From an uncultured Desulfovibrio sp. (GTDB lineage: Bacteria > Desulfobacterota > Desulfovibrionia > Desulfovibrionales > Desulfovibrionaceae): a stretch of DNA of 29,036 nucleotides. Position numbers and translations under genes: made by a program. Below the pieces are notes generated by a model, which saw only the letters and a program-made list of their open reading frames with translations, had not been told where the DNA came from and searched no databases. The stretch spans positions 1 to 29,036 of the forward strand of contig NZ_CABSIF010000023.1 of NCBI RefSeq assembly GCF_902477725.1, read 5' to 3'. Below are positions 8,405 to 16,099 of the stretch, in pieces. Within the stretch, counting starts at the first letter, position 1; every line of letters begins with the position of its first letter.

Positions 8405-8407
8405 TTG
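8394..8407 (+). promoter_or_regulatory. Strong Shine-Dalgarno that fixes a TTG start for corC
   Basis: AGGAGG at 8394-8399, with 5 nt to the TTG at 8405, is the best ribosome binding site in the area. No in-frame ATG lies nearby before the conserved domain, so the rare TTG codon is the most likely initiator. Confidence 0.75.
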
Positions 8408-9274
8408 GACGGCGGCACGGAAGGTCACAGTACCATCTGGTCGCGCCTGAGCAGACTGTTCGGGCACGACGATCAGGAATCTCTCGAAAAAGCCATTCTG
8501 GAAGCACGAGCCGACGGCGAGGTGGAACCCTACGAGGAATCCATGCTCCTTGGCATCCTGCGCTTCAACGATCTTCAGGTGCAGGACACCATGATCCCCC
8601 GCACCGATATAGACTGCGTTCCCGATGACATGCCGCTTCAGGAAGTGGCGCGCATCATTGTGCGTTCTGGTCATTCGCGCATTCCCGTATACAAGGACAC
8701 CCGCGACAATATCGTGGGGATTCTCCACGCCAAGGATGTTCTCAGCAGCCTGCTGGATCAGGGAGATCACGCCCCCGCCGTTTCGCGGGTCATGCGCGAG
8801 CCTTTCTTTGTGCCCGAGACCAAGTCCATCCGCACCCTGCTGCAGGAATTTCGCGCCCGCAAACAGCACATTGCCATTGCGCTTGACGAATACGGCGGCA
8901 CATCCGGCCTCATCACCATCGAAGACGTGCTGGAAGAAATCGTGGGCGATATTGAAGACGAACACGATGCGCCGCGTCAGGAAGACATCCGCCCCCTCGG
9001 CGAAAATGTCTATGAACTCACAGGCCGTGCCCTGCTGGAAGACATTGAAGATCTGGGCGTTGATCTGGATTCGGACGAGGTGGACACCATCGGCGGCTAC
9101 CTGAGCATGGAGGCGGGGCACGTCCCCGGCCCCGGCGAGCGCTTTACCCTGCGTGGCTGGGCCTTTACCGTGCTTGAAGCTGACAGGAAGCTCATTATCC
9201 GCCTGCGCATGGAACCTGCTGACCACGCCGCGCCCGCTCCGGCTACGGAAGAGGAAGAAGCGGCAAAAGCATGA
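8405..9274 (+). CDS. corC: CorC/HlyC-family CBS-domain protein (YbeX-like)
   Basis: A 289-residue soluble protein with two CBS domains (about residues 63-120 and 127-185; MIPRTDIDCV, SRIPVYKDTRDNIVGILHAKDVL, ALDEYGGTSGLITIEDVLEEIVGDIEDEHD). A CorC_HlyC C-terminal domain follows (about 198-270; VDTIGGYL, GHVPGPGE, GWAFTVLEADRKLI). It lacks the DUF21 membrane domain, so it resembles E. coli YbeX/CorC rather than YfjD/CorB. YbeX has been linked to magnesium/cobalt efflux and to ribosome maturation; the role here is inferred. It starts at TTG, set by AGGAGG 5 nt upstream. Its stop overlaps lnt by 4 bp (ATGA), preserving the ybeX-lnt pairing known from E. coli. The acidic Ala/Glu tail (280-289) is probably disordered. 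Confidence 0.92.
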   Translation: MDGGTEGHSTIWSRLSRLFGHDDQESLEKAILEARADGEVEPYEESMLLGILRFNDLQVQDTMIPRTDIDCVPDDMPLQEVARIIVRSGHSRIPVYKDTRDNIVGILHAKDVLSSLLDQGDHAPAVSRVMREPFFVPETKSIRTLLQEFRARKQHIAIALDEYGGTSGLITIEDVLEEIVGDIEDEHDAPRQEDIRPLGENVYELTGRALLEDIEDLGVDLDSDEVDTIGGYLSMEAGHVPGPGERFTLRGWAFTVLEADRKLIIRLRMEPADHAAPAPATEEEEAAKA

Positions 9275-10881
9275 AGCTGTTCCGTCCTGAAGCGCCATGG
9301 GCCACGCAGCGCAGCTGGGTTTTGTGCCTTGCTGCCGCACTAGGCCTGTGGCTGGGTTTTCCCAACGATCTTATCAGCTTTCCTCCACTGGTGCTCCTGT
9401 GGCCTGTGGCGCTGGCATTGCTTGGCCGGGAGGCCGCAAATCGCGCCATTGCCTTGCGCATGGGCTGGATTGGCACCATTGCTGGCGGTATGGCAGCGCT
9501 CTACTGGCTCACCCTGCCCGTGCACAACGTGGGCGGCCTGCCCTGGCTGCTGGCCGTTCCCTGCGCGCTGTTCATCGTAACCTGCATTGGCAGTGCTGGC
9601 GGCCTGTTTGCCTTGGCGGCCCACATGTTCCGCCAAAGGCCCGCCTGGGTGCAGGCCGTGCTGCTCGGCCTCTTGTGGTATCTGCTTGAGGCGGTCTATG
9701 CCCTTGCCCTGGGCTTTCCCTGGCTGGACATGGCCGGGGCTTTGTCCCCCTGGCCCATACTGGTGCAGGCTGCGGACATGGTGGGCGGTTACGCCCTTAC
9801 AGGCCTGTGGAGCATGGCGGCCCTGCTGTGCTGCCTTGCCTTTGTCTGCGGGCCCCGACGTTTCTGCCCCGACCGCACAAGTCTGATTCCGGGCCTTGTG
9901 CTCACGATTGCCCTGCTGTGCTACGGGGGCTGGCGGCTTTACGCCAACCCGATGGTCACCGAGCCCACCGGGCCAGACAGCGTGGATGTGCTCTATGTGG
10001 AAGGCAATGTTGACCAGAACCAGAAGTGGGTTCCAGCCTTTCAGCGGCAGACTGTGGATCTGTATCTGGGCCTGACGTATCAGGGTCTTGCGCAAAAACC
10101 CGATGCCCGCCCTCTCATTGTGTGGCCGGAAACAGCCATGCCTTTCTTTTTTGAGGTCAATGCCCTGCATGCCCCGCGCATTCGCGAGCTGGCGGCCCAC
10201 AGCGGCAGCCCGCTGCTGTTTGGCGCGCCGGGCCTCGAACGCCACCCCGGCAAAAAAGATCCCGATGTTTTCAACCGGGCCTTTTTGCTGAACCCCAAGG
10301 GCGATACTGTCGGATACTACGACAAGGAACATCTGGTTCCCTTTGGCGAATATCTGCCGGAATGGCTCAACTGGGGATTTCTGGAGGCATTGCTGCAAGG
10401 GGTTGGCGTATACCAGACTGGCACGGCTGTCGCTCCGCTGCGGCAGGACAATCTTGCTCTGGGAATGCTCATCTGCTATGAGGGAATATTCCCGTGGCTT
10501 GCCCAGAACCGCGTGGCGGATGGGGCAAATATTCTTGTAGATATCAGCAATGACGGCTGGTTTGGCAACACTCCGGCGGCACGGCAGCATCTCTACCTCA
10601 CTGCCCTGCGGGCCGTGGAGCAGAACCGCTGGATATTGCGCGGCACCAACACGGGTATTTCTGTTGTGGTGGATCCGCGCGCACGGCTGACCATGCACGG
10701 AGGCCAGTTCAAGGCGCAGGCCGTCTGGGGCAAGGCGGCGATTGTGACCGCGCCAAGCCTGTTCCACAGTATTTCTTCCTGGCTTATGCCTGGGGCCGCC
10801 TTGGTATTTCTGACCCTGCTGCTGCTCGGCCCCGGCGGCAGGTTTGCAAAAGATCGCGACAAAGCCGCCAGCTGTTCCTGA
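9271..10881 (+). CDS. lnt: Apolipoprotein N-acyltransferase Lnt
   Basis: Inner-membrane enzyme that adds the third acyl chain to the N-terminal cysteine of lipoproteins, the last maturation step before Lol sorting. The 536 residues comprise about six N-terminal membrane helices (1-220), a periplasmic nitrilase-fold domain (about 235-485) and a final membrane helix (about 505-528). The catalytic triad is visible as E287 (VWPETAMPF), K352 (DKEHLVPFGEYLPEW) and C402 (LICYEGIFP), with spacing close to E267/K335/C387 of E. coli. It overlaps corC by 4 bp. Immediately after its stop is a T7 run without a preceding stem, and a hairpin at 10912-10946 separates it from prfB. Confidence 0.96.
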   Translation: MKLFRPEAPWATQRSWVLCLAAALGLWLGFPNDLISFPPLVLLWPVALALLGREAANRAIALRMGWIGTIAGGMAALYWLTLPVHNVGGLPWLLAVPCALFIVTCIGSAGGLFALAAHMFRQRPAWVQAVLLGLLWYLLEAVYALALGFPWLDMAGALSPWPILVQAADMVGGYALTGLWSMAALLCCLAFVCGPRRFCPDRTSLIPGLVLTIALLCYGGWRLYANPMVTEPTGPDSVDVLYVEGNVDQNQKWVPAFQRQTVDLYLGLTYQGLAQKPDARPLIVWPETAMPFFFEVNALHAPRIRELAAHSGSPLLFGAPGLERHPGKKDPDVFNRAFLLNPKGDTVGYYDKEHLVPFGEYLPEWLNWGFLEALLQGVGVYQTGTAVAPLRQDNLALGMLICYEGIFPWLAQNRVADGANILVDISNDGWFGNTPAARQHLYLTALRAVEQNRWILRGTNTGISVVVDPRARLTMHGGQFKAQAVWGKAAIVTAPSLFHSISSWLMPGAALVFLTLLLLGPGGRFAKDRDKAASCS

Positions 10882-10911
10882 TTTTTTTCGGCCTTGACGC
10901 AGTCAGCGCCG

Positions 10912-10951
10912 CGCGCACGCGGAGGTCTGATCCTCCCGGTTGCGCGGTTTT
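10912..10951 (+). terminator. Hairpin between lnt and prfB, possible terminator
   Basis: Outer stem CGCGCA/TGCGCG (10912-10917 with 10941-10946) and inner stem GGAGG/CCTCC (10921-10925 with 10932-10936) enclose a 6-nt loop, followed by GTTTTA. The stem is strong and the T tract poor. It could be a weak or Rho-assisted terminator, or a processing signal. The prfB ATG lies only about 40 bp later, so full termination would require a prfB promoter within or before the hairpin. Confidence 0.45.
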
Positions 10952-10991
10952 ACGCCTCAGGGCATTCACCTTAACCCCCATAGTATCCACA

Positions 10992-12105
10992 ATGTTGCAA
11001 CTCAGTGATCTGCGCGCCGCATGCCAGCCCCTTTCCCAACGTTTCGCCACCCTCTGGGGGCGTCTTTGACGTTGCCGCCAGCCAGAAGCGCCTGCAGGAC
11101 ATCGAACACGAAATTTCCCGCCCCGGCGCTTGGGACAATCCTGAAGCGCTGACCCCTGTTTTGCAGGAAAAGCGGCGTCTTGAAGAAGAAATCGAGCGTC
11201 TCAGCCGCCTCAAGACCTGCCACGACGACATGAACGAATGGCTGGCCCTGGCCTCTGAAAGCGAAGACCCCGAAGCCCTGGAATCCCTTGATCAGCAGAA
11301 CCGCGATCTTACCGCCCTGCTGGACGAAACCGAGCTTGTCATGCTGCTTTCCGGCGAGGAGGACAACCAGGACGCCATCCTTGAAATCCACCCCGGCGCT
11401 GGCGGCACAGAGTCGCAGGACTGGGCCGAAATGCTGCTGCGCATGTACACCCGCTGGGCCGCGCGCCACAAGTACACCGTGGAAGAGCTGGACTACCTGC
11501 CGGGCGATGAGGCGGGCGTTAAGAGCGTTACCCTTCGCATTGCCGGTTCACATGCCTTTGGTTTTCTCAAAAGCGAGCGCGGCATCCACCGACTTATCCG
11601 TATTTCGCCTTTCGATTCATCGGGCCGCCGCCACACCTCCTTTGCATCTGTGGACGTGATCCCCGATGTGGGCAACGATATTGAGCTGGACATCAAGGAA
11701 TCCGACATCCGCGTGGACATTTTCCGCTCCAGCGGCCCCGGCGGGCAGAGCGTCAACACCACAAGTTCGGCCGTGCGCGTGACCCACATTCCCACTGGTG
11801 TTACTGCCCAGTGCCAGAACGAAAAATCGCAGCACCACAACAAGGACACGGCCATGCGCGTTTTGCGCGCCCGCCTCTACAACATCGAGCTGCAAAAACG
11901 CGATGCGGAACGGCAGGCGGAATACGCCGGCAAGGACGCCATCGCCTTTGGCAGCCAGATCCGCACATACACCTTGCAGCCCTACAGGCTGGTCAAGGAT
12001 CACCGCACCGGCTCCGAAGCCGGAGATGTGGAAGGCGTTTTGAACGGTCAGATCGACCAGTTCCAACACGATTACCTGCTGCACCGACATGAGCAACAAC
12101 GCTGA
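10992..12105 (+). CDS. prfB: Peptide chain release factor 2, with programmed +1 frameshift
   Basis: RF2 recognises UGA and UAA and triggers peptide release. Frame 0 runs from the ATG at 10992 for 25 codons (MLQLSDLRAACQ...FATLWGRL) to an in-frame UGA at 11067-11069. A +1 shift at CTT TGA C resumes at GAC (11068) and reads to 12105, giving about 370 residues. The shift site matches the classic RF2 autoregulatory element: CTT-TGA-C preceded at the usual distance by TGGGGG, the internal Shine-Dalgarno-like stimulator. In the shifted numbering the anticodon-like SPF falls at 205-207 and the catalytic GGQ at 250-252, exactly as in E. coli RF2; residue 246 is Ser. No good Shine-Dalgarno precedes the ATG. 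A start at ATG 11005 would be in the post-shift frame but lacks the RF2 N-terminus. Confidence 0.95.
11055..11070 (+). promoter_or_regulatory. RF2 programmed +1 frameshift site
   Basis: TGG GGG CGT CTT TGA C: the slippery CTT codon, the UGA stop followed by C (poor termination context), and a G5 run that can pair with the anti-Shine-Dalgarno of 16S rRNA. When RF2 is scarce the ribosome pauses at UGA and slips forward, restoring RF2 synthesis. Confidence 0.93.
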
Positions 12106-12886
12106 TTTTGACGCACTTGCCACCGAGCTGCTTGCCTTGCGGCAGGCAGACGGCGCAGCTTCGCGCAGCAGCGGCGAATCTGTGCTGGTGGCCCGGCTGT
12201 TGCCGGGTTTCAACGTCAGCAGGTGGCAGGAGTTTTTGCGCCGCTACCCCACCGGGCGCTGGTGCGCCCTGCCCGCTGGCCCCGGCCTTTTGCCGGAACT
12301 GGGCGGCGGCCCCAGTAATGCCCCCGGCCACCTTGCCCACCTGCTCATGGCCGAAATGTTTACGGTGCAGATAAGCCGCGAACTGTTGCGCCTCTCCCGC
12401 ACAGGGGGCGATCTGGCCCTGATTGAAGGCGCCGTTTGCGACAAGACGCATCTGGACGAGGCCTCTGGGCTGGCGCTGGAAACCCTGCTTGTGGACTGCC
12501 TGCGGCAGTGCCGCGAGGAATGCGATACTCTGGGCTGTACCGGCCTTGGGCGCTTTGCCCTCCTTCTGCCCGGCGTCAGCGTACTGCGTGCGCGCCTGAT
12601 GGCCGAGCAGATACAAAAAATCTTTGCTGTCCGCGCAGCGGAAATTCCTATTGTCAGCAAGGGCAGGTATGCGGCAAAAGCCAATTGCGCTCTGGGCATA
12701 GCCTGTGCCGATCAGGGGGGCAGACCAACCCCCGAGGCCCTGTTGGGCAAGGCCGCACAGGCCACGGATGAGGCTCTGGCCCAAAAGCACGGGCACATTT
12801 GCATAGCGGGTGGTGCTGCCCTGGACGCCAGAACCACCCTTGTACATTCCAGCGAAAAACGATTTCTCTTCTTTGGGGGAAACTGA
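12089..12886 (+). CDS. Degenerate GGDEF-domain protein, probably catalytically inactive
   Basis: A 265-residue protein whose residues about 90-240 follow the diguanylate-cyclase fold: ISRELLRLSRTGGDLALIEG (first strand/helix), RFALLLPGVSVLRARLMAEQIQ (active-site hairpin and next helix) and ALGIACADQGGRPTPEALLGKAAQATDEALAQKHGHICI (the usual C-terminal strand-helix). The GGDEF motif itself reads GLGRF (152-156) and the FKxxND nucleotide-binding segment is absent, so cyclase activity is very unlikely. A receptor or scaffold role is possible. Residues 1-85 do not match a domain I know. It overlaps prfB by 17 bp and its TGA overlaps the ATG of the MinD-like gene by 1 nt (TGATG), so the two are translationally coupled and may act together. 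The fold assignment is by eye and moderate. Confidence 0.68.
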   Translation: MSNNADFDALATELLALRQADGAASRSSGESVLVARLLPGFNVSRWQEFLRRYPTGRWCALPAGPGLLPELGGGPSNAPGHLAHLLMAEMFTVQISRELLRLSRTGGDLALIEGAVCDKTHLDEASGLALETLLVDCLRQCREECDTLGCTGLGRFALLLPGVSVLRARLMAEQIQKIFAVRAAEIPIVSKGRYAAKANCALGIACADQGGRPTPEALLGKAAQATDEALAQKHGHICIAGGAALDARTTLVHSSEKRFLFFGGN

Positions 12887-13698
12887 TGGCGAATACGACA
12901 TTGAGCGTTGCCCTGCTGAGCGGCAAAGGCGGAGTGGGCAAAACCAACATGTCGCTCAATATAGCCTGCGCCCTGCACCAGCAAGGATTTAAAACCCTTT
13001 TGATGGACTGCGACCTGGGCCTTGCGAATCTTGACGTGCTGCTGGGCATTACGCCTGAAGGCAACCTCCAGACAGCCCTTCTGGGCGAAGCCGATGTCTC
13101 GGACGTGCTCTGCCAGATTGATGGCGAGGACTTTGCCGTACTGCCCGCAGCGTCTGGCGTGCCGGAACTGACCGAGCTGCAGCCCGACGCGCGCGATCTG
13201 CTGCTCTCCCGGCTGGAACCTGTGCTACACAAATATGATTTTGTCTTCATGGATATCGGCGCGGGTATTTCCGGCACGGTGCAGACCTTTGCCGCCATGG
13301 CTTCGGTGCGCATCGTTGTCATCACGCCCGAACCCACGTCCCTGACCGACAGCTACGCCCTCATCAAGGTGCTCAACAGCCGTTACGGCCTGCGCGACTT
13401 CATGGTGCTGGTCAATCAGGCAACCTCCCAGGCCGAGGCAAAATCTTCATTCGACAAACTTTCCGGCGCGTGCAAACATTTTCTGCACATAGAGCCTGTT
13501 TTGCTGGGGCATGTGCGCTCCGACAAAAAATTACCAGAAGCAGTCTGCCTGCAAAAGCCGCTAATGATGCACTCTCCGGGCAGCCCCGCTGCGCTGGATT
13601 TGCAGAATATGGCCTCCCGCTTGCAACGCATCAGGCTGGGAATGCTTGACTGGCTTGGCTCGCGCAACATTTTGCAACCTGTGCCGGTTCAGGACTAG
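12886..13698 (+). CDS. MinD/ParA-family ATPase, FlhG (YlxH)-like
   Basis: A 270-residue P-loop ATPase with the deviant Walker A motif SGKGGVGKT (12-20, signature Lys14). The switch I-like segment is MDCDLGLANLDVLLGI and switch II is FVFMDIGAGISGTVQTF. ITPEPTSLTDSYALIKVL, typical of FlhG/MinD2, follows, then VLVNQA. FlhG proteins govern flagellar number and place with FlhF, and related ATPases position other large complexes. No flagellar gene is visible, so orphan MinD-like is the safer name. The ATG at 12886 is preferred over upstream in-frame codons because GGGGGA lies about 6 nt before it and the family N-terminus begins there. It is coupled to the degenerate GGDEF gene by the TGATG overlap. 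The C-terminus (LQRIRLGMLDWLGSRN) could form a membrane-binding amphipathic helix, though this was not tested. Confidence 0.85.
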   Translation: MANTTLSVALLSGKGGVGKTNMSLNIACALHQQGFKTLLMDCDLGLANLDVLLGITPEGNLQTALLGEADVSDVLCQIDGEDFAVLPAASGVPELTELQPDARDLLLSRLEPVLHKYDFVFMDIGAGISGTVQTFAAMASVRIVVITPEPTSLTDSYALIKVLNSRYGLRDFMVLVNQATSQAEAKSSFDKLSGACKHFLHIEPVLLGHVRSDKKLPEAVCLQKPLMMHSPGSPAALDLQNMASRLQRIRLGMLDWLGSRNILQPVPVQD

Positions 13699-13811
13699 AT
13701 TTTTTGTCAAACAGTTTACCTTGTCTGGAAAAAGGTATAGGGTTGAATTACTAATAAATGTCCGACGTTGTCGCCTGTCGGGCAAACTTGTAACGCGGTC
13801 ACGGAGGCATG

Positions 13812-14087
13812 ATGAACAAGAGCGAGCTTATCAAGGCACTGGCCGACGAAACCAACATCCCTCTGGACGACGCGTCGTTGGTGGTCAACACCTTCTTTGA
13901 CGCAATGAAAAAATCTCTGCTTTCCGGAGAGCGTATTGAAATACGCGGCTTCGGCAGCTTCAAAATCAAGGAGTACGAAGGCTACGCCGGCCGCAATCCT
14001 AAAACCGGCGAAAGCGTCGTTGTTGAATCGAAACGTCTGCCCTTTTTCCGGGCGGGCAAGGAATTGAAAGAATTTATCAATCAGTAA
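13812..14087 (+). CDS. HU/IHF-family nucleoid DNA-binding protein
   Basis: A 91-residue basic protein that binds and bends DNA as a dimer. It shows the full family layout: helices MNKSELIKALADETNIPLDDASLVVNTFFDAMKKSLLSG, the strand motif IEIRGFGSFKIKEY, and the flexible DNA-binding arm with GRNPKTGE (about 61-68) and PFFRAGKELKEFI. Two ATG codons lie in tandem (13809 and 13812). GGAGG (13803-13807) is 1 nt from the first and 4 nt from the second, so the second is favoured. HU versus IHF-alpha cannot be decided by eye, although PFFRAGKELKE leans to HU. A weak promoter candidate, TTGTCT-N16-TTGAAT (13721-13748), lies upstream, and an intrinsic terminator follows. Confidence 0.94.
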   Translation: MNKSELIKALADETNIPLDDASLVVNTFFDAMKKSLLSGERIEIRGFGSFKIKEYEGYAGRNPKTGESVVVESKRLPFFRAGKELKEFINQ

Positions 14088-14127
14088 GGCTGTAACGCGT
14101 TGCCGAACCTGAGGCCCGTGCGGGGCC

Positions 14128-14164
14128 GCCTGCCTGCGAGGGTCAAACCTTCGCGCGGGCTTTT
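14128..14164 (+). terminator. Intrinsic terminator after the HU-like gene
   Basis: An 8-bp stem GCGAGGGT/ACCTTCGC (14136-14143 with 14147-14154, one G-U pair) sits on an outer GCCTG/CGGGC stem. It is followed by TTTT at 14161-14164 and a second T run soon after. A further GGCCC/GGGCC repeat lies just upstream. It separates the HU-like gene from dapA. Confidence 0.7.
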
Positions 14165-14203
14165 GTTCGCTTTTTGCAGCGCGCTGACACACAGGAGTCT
14201 GTA

Positions 14204-15082
14204 ATGCAATTTTCAGGTGCATTGACCGCGCTTGTAACCCCGTTCAGAAACAACGCTCTGGACGAAGAAGCATACCGCGCATTTATTGAACACCAGATCA
14301 GCGAAGGCATTCACGGTCTGGTTCCCTGCGGCACCACGGGCGAATCCGCCACCCTGACCCATGAGGAACACGAAAGGGTCATTGAAATATGCATAGATCA
14401 GGTCAAGGGGCGTGTTCCGGTTCTGGCGGGCGCGGGTTCCAACAATACCATGGAAGCCATCCGCCTGACCAAGTTTGCGCAAAAGGCCGGTGCCGACGGC
14501 GCGCTGCTCATCACCCCCTATTACAACAAGCCCACTCAGGAAGGCCTGTACCAGCACTTCAAGGCCATTGCCCAGGCTGTGGACATGCCCTTGGTGCCCT
14601 ACAATGTGCCGGGACGCACTGGTTGCAATCTGCTGCCCGCCACTCTGGCCCGTATGGCGCACGACTTCCCCAACATTGTGGGCGTCAAGGAAGCCACCGG
14701 CGACCTGGTTCAGGGCAGCCGCGTGCTTGAAAGCTGCCCCGAGAACTTCAGCGTCCTCTCCGGCGACGACTTTACCGCTCTGCCCCTCATGGCGCTTGGC
14801 GGCAAGGGTATCATCTCCGTTACCTCCAATCTTGTGCCTGGCCGCGTGGCTGCCATGTGCAATGCCTTCAACAAGGGCGACCTCAAGGAAGCAGCGCGCA
14901 TCCATCATGCGCTCTTCCCCCTGCACGATGCCCTGTTCTTTGAGAGCAACCCCATTCCGGCCAAAACGGCACTTGCGCTCATGGGCCGCATGGAAGCGGA
15001 AATCCGCCTGCCCCTCTGCCCCATGGCCGAAGGCACCAAGCAAAAGCTCATTGAAGTGCTGCGCCAGCAGAACCTCATCTAG
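14204..15082 (+). CDS. dapA: 4-hydroxy-tetrahydrodipicolinate synthase DapA
   Basis: First committed enzyme of the lysine/diaminopimelate branch, condensing pyruvate with aspartate semialdehyde in the cytoplasm. The 292 residues equal E. coli DapA in length. The TIM-barrel landmarks are present: PCGTTGESATL, ITPYYNKPTQEGLYQHF, the catalytic tyrosine in PYNVPGRTGCN, the Schiff-base lysine in VGVKEATGD and the C-terminal helices from NPIPAKTAL. The ATG at 14204 is chosen because AGGAG (14193-14197) lies 6 nt upstream. An in-frame codon at 14174 would add ten residues outside the family N-terminus. A bidirectional terminator follows at 15104-15137. Confidence 0.97.
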   Translation: MQFSGALTALVTPFRNNALDEEAYRAFIEHQISEGIHGLVPCGTTGESATLTHEEHERVIEICIDQVKGRVPVLAGAGSNNTMEAIRLTKFAQKAGADGALLITPYYNKPTQEGLYQHFKAIAQAVDMPLVPYNVPGRTGCNLLPATLARMAHDFPNIVGVKEATGDLVQGSRVLESCPENFSVLSGDDFTALPLMALGGKGIISVTSNLVPGRVAAMCNAFNKGDLKEAARIHHALFPLHDALFFESNPIPAKTALALMGRMEAEIRLPLCPMAEGTKQKLIEVLRQQNLI

Positions 15083-15103
15083 CCTTGCTGCAGCAGATAT
15101 GAC

Positions 15104-15137
15104 AAAGCCCCCGAACCTCGCTGGTTCGGGGGCTTTT
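15104..15137. terminator. Bidirectional terminator between dapA and phoU
   Basis: An 11-bp perfect stem GCCCCCGAACC/GGTTCGGGGGC (15107-15117 with 15123-15133) encloses a 5-nt loop. It is flanked by AAA on the left and TTTT on the right, so the hairpin can end dapA transcription on the plus strand and phoU transcription on the minus strand. Confidence 0.9.
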
Positions 15138-15165
15138 GCGTTCAGCCTGCAATAATAATCTGATA

Positions 15166-15993
15166 TCAGGCGCGGTCTTCAGGATCAGCGGTATCGTCTG
15201 CCGCATCGTCGGGCACTTCAGAGGCATCCGCATGCATGGCGGAAACCGACGAGACGCCGGGCACGGAGTCAGCCATACCGGCTGGCTGGACAGCACCGCC
15301 AGTGCGCGCCCCTTCGCCACGTTCTTCACTCTTGTGCTTCACGCTTTCGCCCTGACTGATAAAGTAGACCTGCTCCGCAATGTTGATGGAGCGCCGCCAC
15401 ACGCGCGTGAGCGAGCGGGTCACAAGTATGATGTGCATGGCCTGATAGGGATCCAGCGAGGAATCAGGGTCAGAAAGGCTTTCCATGATCTGCTGGATGA
15501 TGCGCACTTCGCTTTGCACGGCTTCTTCATCACCGCGCAGCATATGCAGGGCGTCTTGCGCATTGTTCTCACGGAACACACGCACGGCGCGGTCAAAAGC
15601 CTCGCTGGCCTTGTAGTACATCTCGCGCACATGGGGGATCACCCCAAAGCCGGGCTTGTCCTGCATCAAAATGGCCTGTTCGGCCATGCTCACGGCCTCG
15701 TCGCCAATGCGCTCAAGGTCAACCACCATACGCAGGGCGCTGACCACAAAACGCAGATCCCCGGCAACGGGCTGCGTGCGGGCAAGCAGTTGCAGGGCCA
15801 TCTCGTCAATTTCATTTTCCAGAGCGTCAATGGCGGCATCGTTTTCAATGACTGAAGCCGCGCGGCCCGGATCACCAGCCGCCATGGCCTTGCCGGCGTC
15901 TTCCAGGGCGATGCCCACGCTGGCGCACATGACCAGCAGCCTGGTGCGCAGTGATACGAGCAGTTGTTGCAAATAATTGGCCTGTTGCTGCAT
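15166..15993 (-). CDS. phoU: Phosphate-signalling regulator PhoU, with acidic tail and altered second motif
   Basis: PhoU links the Pst transporter to PhoR and represses the Pho response when phosphate is plentiful. The 275-residue protein has two three-helix PhoU repeats (about 15-105 and 120-212). The first metal-binding motif is intact (DLERIGDEA, 92-100). In the second, the expected LERIGDHAxNIAE reads LTRVWRRSINIAE, so the acidic metal ligands are replaced by Thr and Arg. Residues about 218-275 form an acidic, Pro/Ala/Ser-rich tail absent from the usual 215-240-residue family. The ATG at 15993 is chosen for its GGGAG 7 nt upstream; the open frame continues upstream only as a shadow of pstB. 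It is last in the order phoB-phoR-pstB-phoU. Confidence 0.93.
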   Translation of the reverse strand: MQQQANYLQQLLVSLRTRLLVMCASVGIALEDAGKAMAAGDPGRAASVIENDAAIDALENEIDEMALQLLARTQPVAGDLRFVVSALRMVVDLERIGDEAVSMAEQAILMQDKPGFGVIPHVREMYYKASEAFDRAVRVFRENNAQDALHMLRGDEEAVQSEVRIIQQIMESLSDPDSSLDPYQAMHIILVTRSLTRVWRRSINIAEQVYFISQGESVKHKSEERGEGARTGGAVQPAGMADSVPGVSSVSAMHADASEVPDDAADDTADPEDRA

Positions 15994-16099
15994 GATCGTT
16001 CTCCCGGAACAATTACGCTTGAATGTGAACTGCCCTGCGCTCTCTGCGCGCGCTGGCAGCGCTTGAACATGACGTCCTGACGGCTGCGAAAGCAGGCGG

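Noticed and set aside
10992..11069. Early in-frame UGA in prfB as evidence of a pseudogene or sequencing error
   Set aside because: The UGA sits in the canonical RF2 frameshift context (G run, CTT TGA C) and all functional motifs align after the shift.
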